Part shown: positions 1-9,993 of the stretch, in pieces
Layout: each line of letters starts with the position of its first letter
Position numbering within the stretch: the stretch's first letter is position 1
Assembly: GCA_021234155.1 (NCBI GenBank)
Contig: JAJEKV010000031.1
Location: 15,369,748-15,433,747, forward strand
Source: Isoetes taiwanensis
Taxonomy: Eukaryota; Streptophyta; Lycopodiopsida; Isoetales; Isoetaceae
Direction of reading: 5' to 3'
Length of the DNA stretch: 64,000 nt
Translations under genes and position numbers: made by a program
Notes under the pieces: generated by a model
The model's database searches: none
What the model was told of the DNA's origin: nothing
The model's input: only the letters and a program-made list of their open reading frames with translations

Positions 1-31
1 TCAAGAGAGGCGGTCAAATGGACCAAACCGG

Positions 32-736
32 ATGAGTTCTGAGGAGCAGGAACGTTGCCGCCGAGAAACATTGTGTTACTATTGTAAAGAAGCTGGGCAT
101 ATTTCAGCTCACTGTCCTAGGAAGTGGCAAAATAGGAGTAATGCAGGACCGCAAGCTAGTGGGAACCCGGGAGACTGGAATAGGCCCGTAGCGAGTACGC
201 CAAGTGTTAGTGGACCTCGGAATACTCGTACGGAGGAGAGGCCTGCACGAGCTAAAGCAGTCACATTAGAAGAAGCAGGAGCAGCACCAGATATACGTGT
301 ATATGCCATTGGTGGAGACCTTGCTGAGTGTATTGCTACTGACGTTATCCATCTACCGGGTAGCATTCGAACGCAACCTTTTCATTTTCTGATTGACAGT
401 GGTAGCACACACAATTTTATTTCGCCTAGATTGGTTGCTCAGATGGGTTTGAATGTGATTGCACGACATCCTAGATCTATAGAGTTAGCAGTTGGTGTGA
501 TTAAGATGTCGGATGGATTTGTGCCTCGCCTGGACTTTAAACTCTGTGGGATAAAGTTTCATACCAACTTTGAAGTCCTTGATCTTGGTAAGTACGATTT
601 AATTCTCGGAATGTCGTGGTTAAAAGCCGTAGGGGCCTACATTGACTGTAAAGGCAAGGCTGTCCTATGCACCTTGTCAAATGTTCTATCAAGAGATTGG
701 GTAGTCGCCCTATGCTCTCTGGGCCTTCCGTGTTGA
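32..736 (+). pseudogene. gypsy gag C-terminus and aspartic protease
   Basis: Residues about 15-28 form a CCHC knuckle (CYYCKEAGHISAHC, CX2CX4HX4C), the nucleic-acid-binding motif of gag. The protease follows, with the catalytic motif LIDSGSTHNFIS and the later LILGMSWL segment typical of gypsy proteases, which cleave the gag-pol polyprotein inside the particle. The frame then runs out of register, and the expected protein continues in another frame from about 690 to 885. This is the 3' part of gag joined to pro; the N-terminal gag is beyond the window. Assignment is firm because of the motif pair and the RT that follows. Confidence 0.88.
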
Positions 737-866
737 CCTGCAAGCAAGCAAAGCACTATTTGCGCAAGGGAGGAATCATATATGTTGGAATGATAAGTAA
801 AGCTGCAGAAATGCCAGGAACTATTGTTCCAAAAGCTATTCAGGAGGTGTTAGAAAAATCCAGGGA

Positions 867-2012
867 GTGTTTCCTGACAAGTTAACAGAACTGCCTCCCT
901 TTCGTGAGGTGAATCATGATATTGAATTGCTTCCAGGATCTGCACCACCTTCGCGACCTCCCTATCGTTTTAATGTGGTAGAGATCGCAGAACTTAAAAA
1001 GCAGCTTGAAGAATTGGTAGAGCAAGGCTTTATTAGGCCTAGCACATCTCCCTTTGAAGGTCCTGTCTTATTCGTAAAGAAGAAGGATGGAAGTCTGCGT
1101 TTGTGTGTAGACTATAGGCTGTTAAATCAGGTAACTATTAAGAATGGTTACGCTTTGCCACGAGTGGATGATCTATTTGATCAATTAAGTGGTAGCAAGT
1201 TCTTTTCAAAGATTGACTTGCGATCTGGCTACCACCAGATCCGGATTAAGGAAGAGGATATCCCTAAAACTGCTTTTCGCACCAGATATGACCATTATGA
1301 ATTTGTGATAATGCCATTTGGGCTTACCAATGCACCAGCCACTTTTATGAGGCTTATGAATGATGTTTTTCGAGCTCATCTTGACCAATTTGTGCTTGTG
1401 TTTTTCGACGATATTCTGATTTATTCGAGAACACTTGAAGAGCATGTTGAACATTTGCGCTCAGTTTTGAAGCTCTTAAGGCAACATAAGCTTTATGGTA
1501 AGCTTTCCAAATGCAGTTTTGCTCAAGAGCAGCTGATTTATTTAGGCCATGTTGTCTCCAACAAGGGAATTGAGCCGGATCCTGAAAAGCTAAAAGTTAT
1601 ACAAGAATGGCCACAACCTGAATCTGTCAGGGAAATCCGGGCATTCATAGGATTAGCTGGATATTATCGCAAGTTTGTAAAGCAGTTTTCCAGGAAAGCA
1701 GCTCCATTGACCACCCTACTTCAAAAAGATTTAGCATTCCAATGGTCAGAGGTATGTGACCAAAGCTTTCAAATTTTAAAAGATGCCCTGACGCATGCAC
1801 CTATTTTAAAGATTCCATCTATGGAGCGGGACTTCTGTGTGGTAACTGATGCCTCAGGCACTGGGATTGGATGTGCTTTATTGCAAGATGGCCATGTGTG
1901 TGCGTATGCATCAAAGAAACTTAATCCAGCTGAACGCAATTACCCAACCCATGATTTGGAAATGCTTGCAATTGTGCACGCCTTAGTTATGGAGGCATTA
2001 TCTTTTGGGTAG
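867..2012 (+). pseudogene. gypsy reverse transcriptase and N-terminal RNase H
   Basis: This frame opens with the usual lead-in ([18 protein letters not shown]) and carries the RT palm blocks [39 protein letters not shown] and the catalytic [13 protein letters not shown], whose two aspartates bind the metal ions. RNase H begins at [15 protein letters not shown] and runs to [18 protein letters not shown]. Near 2000 the frame is lost and RNase H resumes in the next frame. The F-F-D-D form of the active site is common in plant gypsy elements. The start is nominal, since the protein belongs to a longer polyprotein. Confidence 0.92.
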
Positions 2013-2862
2013 AAAATTTCTCCTCAAGACTGATCATCAGAGTCTTAAGTATTTCCTGACGCAGCCTCAGCTAAATAATCGCCAGAAACGATGGATGCAA
2101 CTGCTGCAGGAGTATGATCTCACCATAATGTATCAGCCTGGGAAAGATAACGTAATTGCAGATGCGTTGTCCCGACGATCATACTGTGCCGCCATTAGTG
2201 TTGCTAATACGCAATGGGACAGCAATCTTACGCAGTTGATCGGGGAGGATCCGTATTTTCAGCCTATAATAGCAGCACTTGAGCAAGGGGAAAACAAGAA
2301 TCCCTATAAGATTGAAGCATCCAAATTATTCTACCACAATCGGTTGTGTATACCGGATAATGCCGAGCTTAAACAGCAGATTATGAAAGAAGCTCATGAT
2401 AGTCCAGTATCGGGTCATCCAGGAGTTCAGAAAACTCTTCGCAAGGTCCACAAGCAGTTCTTTTGGCCTAGCATGAAGAAGGAAATCTTAAGCTATGTGG
2501 CCAGATGTTTACCATGCCAGAAAGTGAAAGCCTCTCACCAGAAGGTCGCTGGGGAATTGCAACCGTTGGATATTCCTGATACAAAATGGGAAAGTATAGG
2601 TATGGATTTTATTGTGGGATTGCCTAAGACACGAGCAGGATATGATTCCATCTATGTAGTAATGGATCGTCTCACCAAGCAAGCCCACTTTATGCCAACC
2701 AAAATCACGGCTACTGCTGCAGATATTGCTAAGATTTTCATCAAGGATATATTCCGTCTGCATGGTATGCCTAAGGTTATTGTGTCAGACCGAGACACGC
2801 GGGGTTGGAACCCAATCAAGGATGAGTACAGCCTATCATCCTCAAACCGATGGTCAAGTTGA
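2005..2862 (+). pseudogene. gypsy RNase H end and integrase N-terminal half
   Basis: The frame resumes RNase H (LLKTDHQSLKYF) and the linker ending NVIADALSRR. It then gives the integrase zinc domain (GHPGVQKTLRKVH followed by CLPCQ, an HHCC finger) and the catalytic core up to the second acidic residue (GMDFIVGLPKT, then VSDRDTR). Directly after DTR the phenylalanine-rich stretch normally present is missing and the frame changes at about 2806. A small deletion therefore sits between the second and third catalytic acidic residues and should inactivate the enzyme. Confidence 0.9.
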
Positions 2863-3619
2863 AAGAGTTAATCAGGTTGTCGAGGACATGCTCCGGATGT
2901 ATGTGCCTGAACATCCGCACACTTGGGAATCTTATCTGTACTTAGTTGAGTTTGCCTACAACAATACATATCAAGATTCCATAAAAATGAGCCCATTTGA
3001 AGCAGTATATGGGCAAGAATGCCGATATCCCTTAACTTGGTGTAGTCCGCGGTATAAAGTTGATTTGGTCCAGACCATGGGAGAGGATATTGGGACACAG
3101 CTCCGAATTATTAGACAAAATATTGCCAAAGCACAGAACCGACAAAAGCAGTATGCAGATAAGCGGAGAAGACCTTTAGAATTCCAGGAGAATGATATGG
3201 TGTTCCTGAAGATTAACCCTAAGCAGGGTACATTGAAGTTTAAGAAAGTTGGCAAACTAGCACCTAGATATGCAGGTCCTTTTAGAATCATACAGAGGAT
3301 CGGCAAGGCTGCATACCGTTTGGAATTGCCTATTGACGTCAAGGTCCATAATGTATTCCATGTTAGCAACTTACGCAAGTATCTCAGTGATCCATCACAT
3401 ATACTGCCTCAGGATAATTTGGTTGCGGTAGAAGAGACACTCCCAGTAAAGCCACAAGCAATTTTGCGAGTTGATACTAGGGTACTGAGGAATCGCACCA
3501 TAGAGAAATATCTAGTCCAATGGGCAGGATATCCGCAAGAGGATGCGACATGGGAAGACGCTGACAAGTTCAAGAAGTTATATCCGACATTTCCCATAAC
3601 TCATGAGGACATGAGTTAA
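2806..3619 (+). pseudogene. gypsy integrase C-terminal half with chromodomain
   Basis: The frame picks up at the integrase block STAYHPQTDGQVERVNQ, which contains the third catalytic acidic residue. It continues through the structural region FHVSNLRKYLSDP to a chromodomain near the end (IEKYLVQWAGYPQEDATWED). Chromodomains in plant gypsy integrases are thought to steer insertion toward marked chromatin. The protein ends HEDMS just before the polypurine tract. The same terminal peptide reappears in the opposite-strand remnant ending at 9793, linking the two elements. Confidence 0.9.
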
Positions 3620-3636
3620 TTTTTACAAGGCGAGAA

Positions 3637-3867
3637 TGTAACAAACCCAGGGACTTAGCTTGTGTCCGTATTAATTTGTATGGAGCACAGTGGTATGCGT
3701 CCATGGGTGTGTTGGGGGCGCCATTTAAATCTAAATAAAATCTTTAGCTAAGGTAACTTAAAACCTTAATAAATTGAATTCTAAAAGTGTACGCACCTTA
3801 AAAATAGGGGAGAAAGAATCGTGGCTGCCATAACGGGAGGATTCCGCTTACAGATGCATATGCATGT
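3637..3867 (+). repeat. gypsy 3' LTR, first segment (interrupted by copia)
   Basis: The LTR starts TGTAACAAACC right after the purine-rich tract. A related start, TGTAACGAACC, is seen in the opposite orientation at 9775, and both share the string TATGCGTCCATGGGT about 80 bases in. The copia insertion at 3873 interrupts the LTR; its continuation should lie from 7432 onward. The far end of the LTR cannot be fixed. Confidence 0.7.
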
Positions 3868-3872
3868 CAATC

Positions 3873-4086
3873 TGTTAGAGCATTCAAGCTCTGACACAGA
3901 TTCCTGACTCATCTAACTCTCAGATTCCTTGAGAGCCGTTGCGTTTATATTCTTAGTTGTTGTTATACTTTATATAGCTCCTCGAATCTCGGAGCTTCAT
4001 GTACTTATACGAATTGAGCAATCAAGTAGACAACTCAGTTTCGTTTTCGCTGTCAATCCTTTCTCTATTTGGTTCCAGTCTTGACA
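3873..4086 (+). repeat. copia 5' LTR
   Basis: The repeat is 214 bp with TG...CA ends and is identical to the copy at 7213 apart from two substitutions (C/G in the CCTGA-CTCATC region and G/A in GTTGCGTTTAT). TATATAGCTCC at about 3971-3981 could be the TATA element. The adjacent inverted pair CTCCGA-type segments (GCTCCTCGAATCTCGGAGC) can fold into a short hairpin near the predicted transcript start. Confidence 0.95.
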
Positions 4087-4098
4087 TGGTATCAGAGC
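4087..4098 (+). other. primer binding site, initiator tRNA-Met type
   Basis: TGGTATCAGAGC directly abuts the left LTR. It is the standard plant copia priming site, complementary to the 3' end of initiator tRNA-Met. Confidence 0.93.
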
Positions 4099-4158
4099 CC
4101 CTTTCCAACTGAAGAATCAACTTCTTTTAGTTCGGAAATCCTCTGGGCAAGCAGCAAG

Positions 4159-5702
4159 ATGGCAGCAGCGAATTCTAACCTGATGAATCTTCGTCCCCAG
4201 GCTTTTGACAGCAAGGGATACGACGGTTGGAAGCGTATGATTACGCTGTACCTCAAAGCTGAGATGCTTTGGGAGGTAGTTGAGGGCACGGAGGTGCAGC
4301 CTACCGTGACGAAAGAAGGCGATGTGGCTCAGCAAAAGAATCTTTTACTGTGGAAACAGAAAGATAGTAAGGCCCTGGCTTGTATCGCCATGTGCCTCTC
4401 CAAAAATTTGCTCCAACTTGTACGGGGAGAATTGGAAGCTGGCGCCAAGCACCTGTGGGAGTTTCTTGCACACCGTTATGGGAAGAAGACTGATCTGGAA
4501 GTCATGCACCTGCATACTGAATTGGAGAACATGCAGTTTCAAGATGGGCAAGACCTGCGTCTGCACATCACAAAACTGCAAGAAAAATTTGATCCGCTTT
4601 GCGGTCGGGAAGATCATGCTCTTTCCAATCGCCGAAAAAAAAGAGACTTTACAAATCCTTGCCCAGGACATGGAGCAACACTGTCGAAATTCTGATTACC
4701 AACAAGAAGGCAGCCACTTGGGATGAAGTGGTGGATGATCTCCTTGAAATTTCCTTGCTCCACAAGGAACGAGGTGATCAAAGCATACCTGAGCAAGCAT
4801 GTGTCACTCAGACCAAAGGAAGAACTCCTGGGTATGAACCTAAACCCCAGTATGCCAAAGATGGCACTCTATTGCGGAAAGATCAGTGCAGAAATTGCAA
4901 AGGTTTTGGTCATCATGCAATCAACTGCCCAAGCAAATCTAGATCTGTTGACTCTCCCAAGACCAAGACTGAGGAAGTTGCTCAAGCTGTGGAAGCTCTG
5001 TCCATTAAAGAAGAAAGCTGTTTCATTGAGGAAGCCTGCCATGTTCAGACCACCAAACCTCCTCCTGTTGCTATTGTTGCCTCTCTTCTCCAAGAAGAGG
5101 ATTTCTACTATGAAGAAGCATGTACTGCTGAATGTCTTTCCCTACCCATTGCTGTTGAAACGCCGAGTCCTACTTGCCTCTCAATTGCTGCTGAAGGTCC
5201 CAGTTTTTTTGAAGCGACCTGCTTGATAGAAGATGCATGCCTTGTTCAACCACCAGTAGAATCTCTTGTTTCAACTCCAGTCCTCACTGTAGACTCAGCT
5301 TGTACTTCCATCATGGTCCAGGATCCCAAACTTCTTACGGTTTCATCTCCCACTCAAGGTGCAGTTCAATTTGGTTCACAGGCTAAGGCCCAGATAACAG
5401 CAAAAGGCATATTCAAATTTCCTCTCCTCAATGGCACTTCTTATTCACTTCCTGATGCACTGCTTGTTCCTGAACTTCGGAGAAATCTGCTGTCTGTGGC
5501 TCGTCTCACTAATGAACATATGATCATTGTTTTCAATAATTCTCAAGTTCTCTTTTACTCTGACGATGCTCTCATTCATGGAGACCCTCTTGCCATTGGT
5601 TACAGAACTGGCAATCTGTATGAAATGCCTCTCTCATCTCCAAACGAAGCTCTGCTCACAGCCTCATTCAATACTCTTCACCTTCCTGAAGGCATTCACT
5701 GA
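4159..5702 (+). pseudogene. copia gag and protease portion, frameshifted
   Basis: The start at 4159 (MAAANSNLMNL) gives a copia gag with the usual blocks, such as YDGWKRMITLYL and HLWEFLAHRYG. Near 4600-4670, a homopolymer-rich stretch, the frame changes twice before resuming as WSNTVEILITNKKAATWDEV. A CCHC knuckle (CRNCKGFGHHAINC) follows, then an acidic linker, the protease-like VDSACTSIM and a segment resembling the protease/pre-integrase region (LLNGTSYSLPDALLVPELR). The frame stops at TGA 5700-5702, yet the next codons in the same frame are already RT. No integrase is encoded between. Confidence 0.85.
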
Positions 5703-7247
5703 AAACAAGCAGCTGAGGAAGAAATTACATCCATGCATGCAAATGGTGTTTGGACGCTCACTTCCCTGCCTCCAGGTCATTCTGCAGTCGACTGTAAGTG
5801 GATTTTTTCCAAGAAACTACACCCGGATGGTTCATTGCAGAGGTACAAAGCTTGTCTTGTGGCTCGTGGGTTCACACAAGTTCGAAGTGTTGATTTTCAT
5901 GATACTTACTCTCCAGTGGTTCATATGAACAGTCTGAGAACCATTCTTGCAGTTGCAACCCAGCATGATTGGGAAATTTTACAACTAGATGTGCAAACTG
6001 CGTTCTTGCATGGAACTCTCCATGAAGATCTGTACATGAAGCAACCACCCGGCTTTGAGGATTCGGTCCATCCCGAACATGTTTGCCACTTACATCGAGC
6101 TATTTATGGTCTTAAACAGGCTTCCAAAGCTTGGTTTCAACGCTTTGATGCAGCACTTCAAGATCTGAAATTTCAGAATGCTCCTACAGATACTAATGTT
6201 TATTTCAGGCATCACGAAGATTCCGTCGTCATCATCATACTCTATGTTGATGATCTCTTGTTGATAGGCAACAATCGAGCTCATTTGGATGATGTTTATC
6301 AACACCTGAACACTCTGTTTTCCATGAAGTTCTTGGGCGAAGCCTCATTCTTTCTTGGCATCCATATTGCACAAAATCGTGCACAAAGTCTCCACATTGA
6401 TCAGAGGAGATATGTCCAAGAGATCTTAGAACGATTTGGCATGAGCTCTGCCCATCCCAGTGCTATTCCTATGGAACCTAGCCTTAGACTCTTTGATGCC
6501 ATTTCTGATACGTCCCCTACTCCTGATCTTCCTTACAGATCCCTCATTGGCAGCCTCATGTATGTGATGATTGCTACCAGACCCGACATTTGCTATTCAG
6601 TAATCATGCTCAGCCAATTCAATGACAAGTTCACCTCTCAGCATTGGAACCTTGCCAAAAGAATCCTACGGTATCTTCACGGCACTCCCCATTATGGAGT
6701 CACTTATTCTGCCACTGATTTTCCTGAATTAACCTTGATGGTGGATGCAAGTCATGGCACTAATGTGCATAGCAGATCTACCACCGGCTGTTGCTACTTA
6801 TATTATGGTGGTCTCTTGGGATGGTTGTCTAAAAAACAAGCCGTTGTAGCTCGATCTTCGGCTGAAGCAGAATACTTAGCCTTGTCTCATGGAGCCCGGG
6901 ATTTGGTTGCTTACTATCAACTTCTCCAGTTTGTCCAAGCTCCTCCAACACTGCCCATCTCTGTTTGTATTGATAATCAAAGTGCCATTAATATGGCTCA
7001 ATGTCCAGCCCACAGACCTCGAACACATCACATACCCATCCATTATCACTATGTTGGACAACAGATTGACGAAAAGTTCATCAAGTTGCAGTATTTGCCC
7101 ACTCAAGACATGTTAGCAGATTCCTTCACCAAAGCTCTTCCGCGAGGTTCTCTTCTGCACCACCGTCAAGCCATGGAAATTACTCTGTTTGGTGTCAAGC
7201 TTGAAGGGGGAGTGTTAGAGCATTCAAGCTCTGACACAGATTCCTGA
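5703..7247 (+). pseudogene. copia reverse transcriptase and RNase H
   Basis: In the same frame as the preceding gag-protease segment, this region carries the whole RVT_2 domain: YKACLVARGFTQV, LDVQTAFLHG, AIYGLKQASKAW and the catalytic ILYVDDLLLIG. RNase H follows (LMVDASHGTNVHSRSTTG, then SSAEAEYLAL and ADSFTKALP). It ends 35 bases into the 3' LTR. Apart from the missing upstream ATG the frame is intact, so this part has decayed little, matching the near-identical LTRs. It could only act as part of a fusion read through the TGA at 5700. Confidence 0.93.
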
Positions 7248-7426
7248 GTCATCTAACTCTCAGATTCCTTGAGAGCCGTTGCATTTATATTCTTAGTTGT
7301 TGTTATACTTTATATAGCTCCTCGAATCTCGGAGCTTCATGTACTTATACGAATTGAGCAATCAAGTAGACAACTCAGTTTCGTTTTCGCTGTCAATCCT
7401 TTCTCTATTTGGTTCCAGTCTTGACA
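7213..7426 (+). repeat. copia 3' LTR
   Basis: This repeat is 214 bp, preceded by the polypurine tract GAAGGGGGAG, and differs from the 5' LTR at two positions. It is followed by taatc, the right-hand copy of the target duplication. Confidence 0.95.
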
Positions 7427-7431
7427 TAATC

Positions 7432-8525
7432 CACCATCTGGCCTGATCCTGGGATGGATCCTGCCAAGTGTTCTTAGGCCAAAAGGTATTTAAGAGTAGA
7501 AGAGTTGGCCGGATGGGTTAAAGGAGGAGGAAATAGAAGCGGTTTGGGCTGATCGAATTGGAAGCGCAGCAAGAAAACAAGGGTTCAAAGCTTAAACTAA
7601 GGTGGGAATTTGTTCTTTGCATTGATTTTCGGCCTGATTGGGGATGGATCAAGCGGAGTCTCTGAAGCATGTCGGCACCTGTCTGTAAGCCCAACTCCAG
7701 TTTATAAATAAAAATCTGTCATGCCAGTTGCTCTGTACTTCCAAATCCGGCAGACCCTGCTTGAATCCGGCCATTTAATCCAGTGAACCTATGCTTGCTT
7801 TAGTCTGCTGTAACATCTTCCTTATGTCTGCCTATCGGCCTGCCTTGGCAAAGCCCATCGATCTGTCTTCTTACTCTGATTCTTAATCTAAAGACAAGCT
7901 TTTTGCTTTCTGAATGTGTTTGGGAATGAACTCCTGCCTTGGCGAGCTGGTAGAGCCAGTAGGCCAGCCAAAAAGGGGCTGCTGTTGGCGCCCACGAAAC
8001 TGCCCACGAACCTGTTACAGTGAAATTTCTGATTTTTATTGCAGGGGGATACCAGGGTTCGGTATCCCCAAACCTTTAAAACCTTATTTTAAAGTTAAAA
8101 CTTAAAACCTTAAGTTGTTATAAAGTTAAACCTTATAACCTTTAGGCGTTCTTATCAATTGTAGTGACCTTCTACCAACTGCTAGCCGAACATACCTGAT
8201 GAGACCAAGATTCCATTGAATGTGTTGCCAGTCCCGTAATAGGGAAAAGAATCTGCCTAGCTAGTATATGATGTGGGATGTCTATGTGTGCATTTAAGAT
8301 TGCTCTATAAGTATGAATGGGTATGGGGCACCTTACGAAATTGTCTGATGTATCTGAGATGGTATTATGGATGTAGTGCACTTGTATCAAGAATGTTATG
8401 CATTTGCATTCAACAGCCCACCTTCGGAGGGGTGGGGTGGCCGTGTAACTCCGCATCCGTGCCAGATGGCCTGACGGATGAGTTGAACCCTGTACGTACA
8501 GATGGAGAGAGTGGTCTCCTTGGGG
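7432..8525. other. probable continuation of the split gypsy LTR; no gene seen
   Basis: Once the copia element is removed, this stretch continues the gypsy LTR. It is rich in AAACCTTA-like strings (8080-8150) similar to those just before the copia insertion (3755-3780). No convincing coding frame is present. I cannot set the LTR boundary because the other LTR lies outside the window. Confidence 0.4.
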
Positions 8526-8869
8526 TCGCCACCCAAGGATTACGCTTGGCATGTAGTATGCATGAAAAATGGTATTTTTATGAATGTGCTAACCTTGCAG
8601 GGGAGTATCAACGTAACAGGTAATTCACGTATTATTGTTATTATTATGCATGCATGTGTAGACCCCAATGTCCCTCCCCACTTAGTCCTTGTGGACTAAC
8701 CCCGGATGTTTGTTGTGTTGTAAAGATGGCACGTCCTGAAGCCACGATTGTGTTGGACCTAGACTCTTTTGTAACCTGGTGGTTCAACGAAACGGAGGCT
8801 GAGCCGGCCTTAATGTCTAAGGAGCGAGTTTACGAGATCCTAATATCCTTATTTAGGGAGTTGTATTAT
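8526..8869 (+). repeat. left arm of a 344-bp inverted repeat
   Basis: The sequence from the GCCACCCAAGGATTACG region to GGGAGTTGTATTAT recurs, reverse-complemented, at 9037-9380 with scattered substitutions and small indels. The two arms are separated by 167 bases. They most likely come from two related gypsy LTRs in opposite orientation rather than from one palindromic element. Confidence 0.85.
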
Positions 8870-8992
8870 GCGCAACGGCAACCCCAAATTGCGGCCCAAG
8901 ACCCGGAGACGGATGGAGAGTCTTCCGGGGATAGCTCTAGCGACGACTCCTTGGTCACTTCAAAGGAGGGGGAAGATCAAAGGGCCAACTAA
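8726..8992 (+). CDS. hypothetical 88-residue acidic protein within the LTR-like repeat
   Basis: The frame starts MARPEATIVLDLDSF, contains FNETEAEPALMSKERVYEIL and ends in an acidic, serine-rich tail (DGESSGDSSSDDSL). I do not recognise the family. The first 48 or so residues are preserved in the opposite-strand arm (start at 9181, minus) despite base changes. This could reflect coding constraint or simply recent common ancestry. A pyrimidine-poor TTGTAAAG precedes the ATG, so a splice acceptor is not clear. It may be a peptide encoded near the 3' end of the gypsy LTR, or a non-functional open frame. Confidence 0.35.
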   Translation: MARPEATIVLDLDSFVTWWFNETEAEPALMSKERVYEILISLFRELYYAQRQPQIAAQDPETDGESSGDSSSDDSLVTSKEGEDQRAN

Positions 8993-9022
8993 ACATGTGG
9001 GGTTGGCCTGGGTTCTTGTAAA

Positions 9023-9181
9023 TTATGAGTGTGTAGTATAATACAACTCCCTAAATAAGGATATTAGGATCTCGTAAACTCGCTCCTTAGACATTAAGGC
9101 CGGCTCAGCCTCCGTTTCGTTGAACCACCAGGTTACAAAAGAGTCTAGGTCCAACACAATCGTGGCTTCAGGACGTGCCAT
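9023..9181 (-). pseudogene. opposite-strand copy of the MARPEAT open frame, truncated
   Basis: Reading minus from 9181, the protein repeats the first part of the 8726 frame through FRELYY. It then departs (TTHS, stop) where the inverted repeat ends, so it lacks the acidic tail. It belongs to the minus-strand gypsy LTR that begins at 9775. Confidence 0.5.
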
Positions 9182-9380
9182 CTTACAAGACAACAAACAT
9201 CCAGGGTTAGTCCACAAGGACTAAGTGGGGAGGGAAATTGGGATCATCACATTCATGCATAAAAATAACAGTAATACGTGATTTACCTGGTACGTTGGTA
9301 CTCCCCTGCAAGGTTAGTACATTCTATGACTACCATTTTCCATGCATACTATATGCCAAACGTAATCCTTGGGTGGGGGC
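9037..9380 (-). repeat. right arm of the 344-bp inverted repeat
   Basis: This is the reverse complement of 8526-8869 at roughly 90% identity by eye. The arm lies within the minus-strand LTR-like sequence that starts at 9775. Confidence 0.85.
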
Positions 9381-9775
9381 CAGCCTCTCCTTCTTTAAAG
9401 AATAGATAGAGGAGAACAATAAACAAGATCCTTCACCAAACCAAGACACCCTCTCCTTTGTTCACATCCAATATATATACACAATGAGTAAATCTCAATG
9501 CATATGCATGCTAGACAAGTGTTTGTGTATGCAATCACATGCATGCATGCATGCATACGCATGTGCATGTACATGCATGCAATCTAATGCATGCTTATCA
9601 TATTTTACAAGTCCAATACACATTAATTTACCTTCTGCTTATATAACCTTTGCTAATATATTTCTATAGTTTTAAATGCCACTACTAGCATAACCCATGG
9701 ACGCATATCAACAAGGTCGATAGATGATCTACACCCTCTTATACTGAGACAAAGTAAGCCACTAGGTTCGTTACA
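9037..9775 (-). repeat. second gypsy LTR, minus strand, truncated
   Basis: Reading minus, TGTAACGAACC at 9775 follows a purine-rich AAGGGGAGAA, the same layout as the 3' LTR at 3637. The two share the TATGCGTCCATGGGT string. A run of GCATGCATGCAT-type alternating sequence lies at 9540-9580. The LTR is cut where it meets the plus-strand arm. Confidence 0.65.
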
Positions 9776-9792
9776 TTCTCCCCTTGTAAAAT

Positions 9793-9993
9793 TCAACTCA
9801 TGTCCTCATGAGTTACTTGAGGTACAACAGCTTGAATGCGGTCCAACACTTCTATTACTTTTAAATGCAAAAGACTAAGCTTTAGCCAACTAGGGCATCT
9901 CTTATCGCGATTCGGAGCCACTGCTATGTTCTGATGCAGTCTTCTCAATTGCACATTTCTGCCACAATAGCAATAGAACATGGGTATTCCCAA
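9793..9993 (-). pseudogene. gypsy pol C-terminal remnant (minus)
   Basis: The minus-strand frame ends in HEDMS, the same five residues that end the plus-strand integrase at 3619, followed at the same spacing by the purine tract and LTR start. Upstream the protein is no longer recognisable as a chromodomain. This is a small 3' fragment of a second gypsy element. Confidence 0.55.

Larger units (their letters stand above)
1..3636 (+). mobile_element. Ty3/gypsy chromovirus internal region, 5' end outside the window
   Basis: The open frames, read in order, give a gag zinc knuckle, aspartic protease, reverse transcriptase, RNase H, integrase and chromodomain. That order (RT before integrase, terminal chromodomain) defines Ty3/gypsy chromoviruses. 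The frame is broken near 690-720, near 870 and near 2000, and by a small deletion near 2800, so no polyprotein can be made. A purine-rich stretch (3625-3636) directly before the TGTAAC start of the 3' LTR is the likely polypurine tract. The 5' LTR and most of gag lie outside the window. Confidence 0.93.
3873..7426 (+). mobile_element. Ty1/copia retrotransposon lacking integrase, near-complete
   Basis: Two 214-bp direct repeats (TGTTAGAGC...GTCTTGACA) bound the element, flanked by caatc (3868-3872) and taatc (7427-7431), a 5-bp target duplication with one mismatch. A tRNA-Met primer site follows the left LTR, and GAAGGGGGAG (7203-7212) precedes the right one. The coding order is gag, protease, RT, RNase H; the integrase is absent, leaving 3.55 kb where copia elements are usually 4.5-5 kb. 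The LTRs differ at only two positions, so the insertion is recent. It lies inside the older gypsy LTR. Confidence 0.95.

Noticed and set aside
1380-1425. FFDD instead of YxDD at the gypsy RT active site as a sign of inactivation
   Set aside because: FFDD is a common functional variant in plant gypsy elements; the damage lies in the frameshifts.
9540-9580. GCATGCATGCAT tract as a regulatory RY-element cluster
   Set aside because: It is a short simple-sequence run inside an LTR remnant with no gene nearby to regulate.
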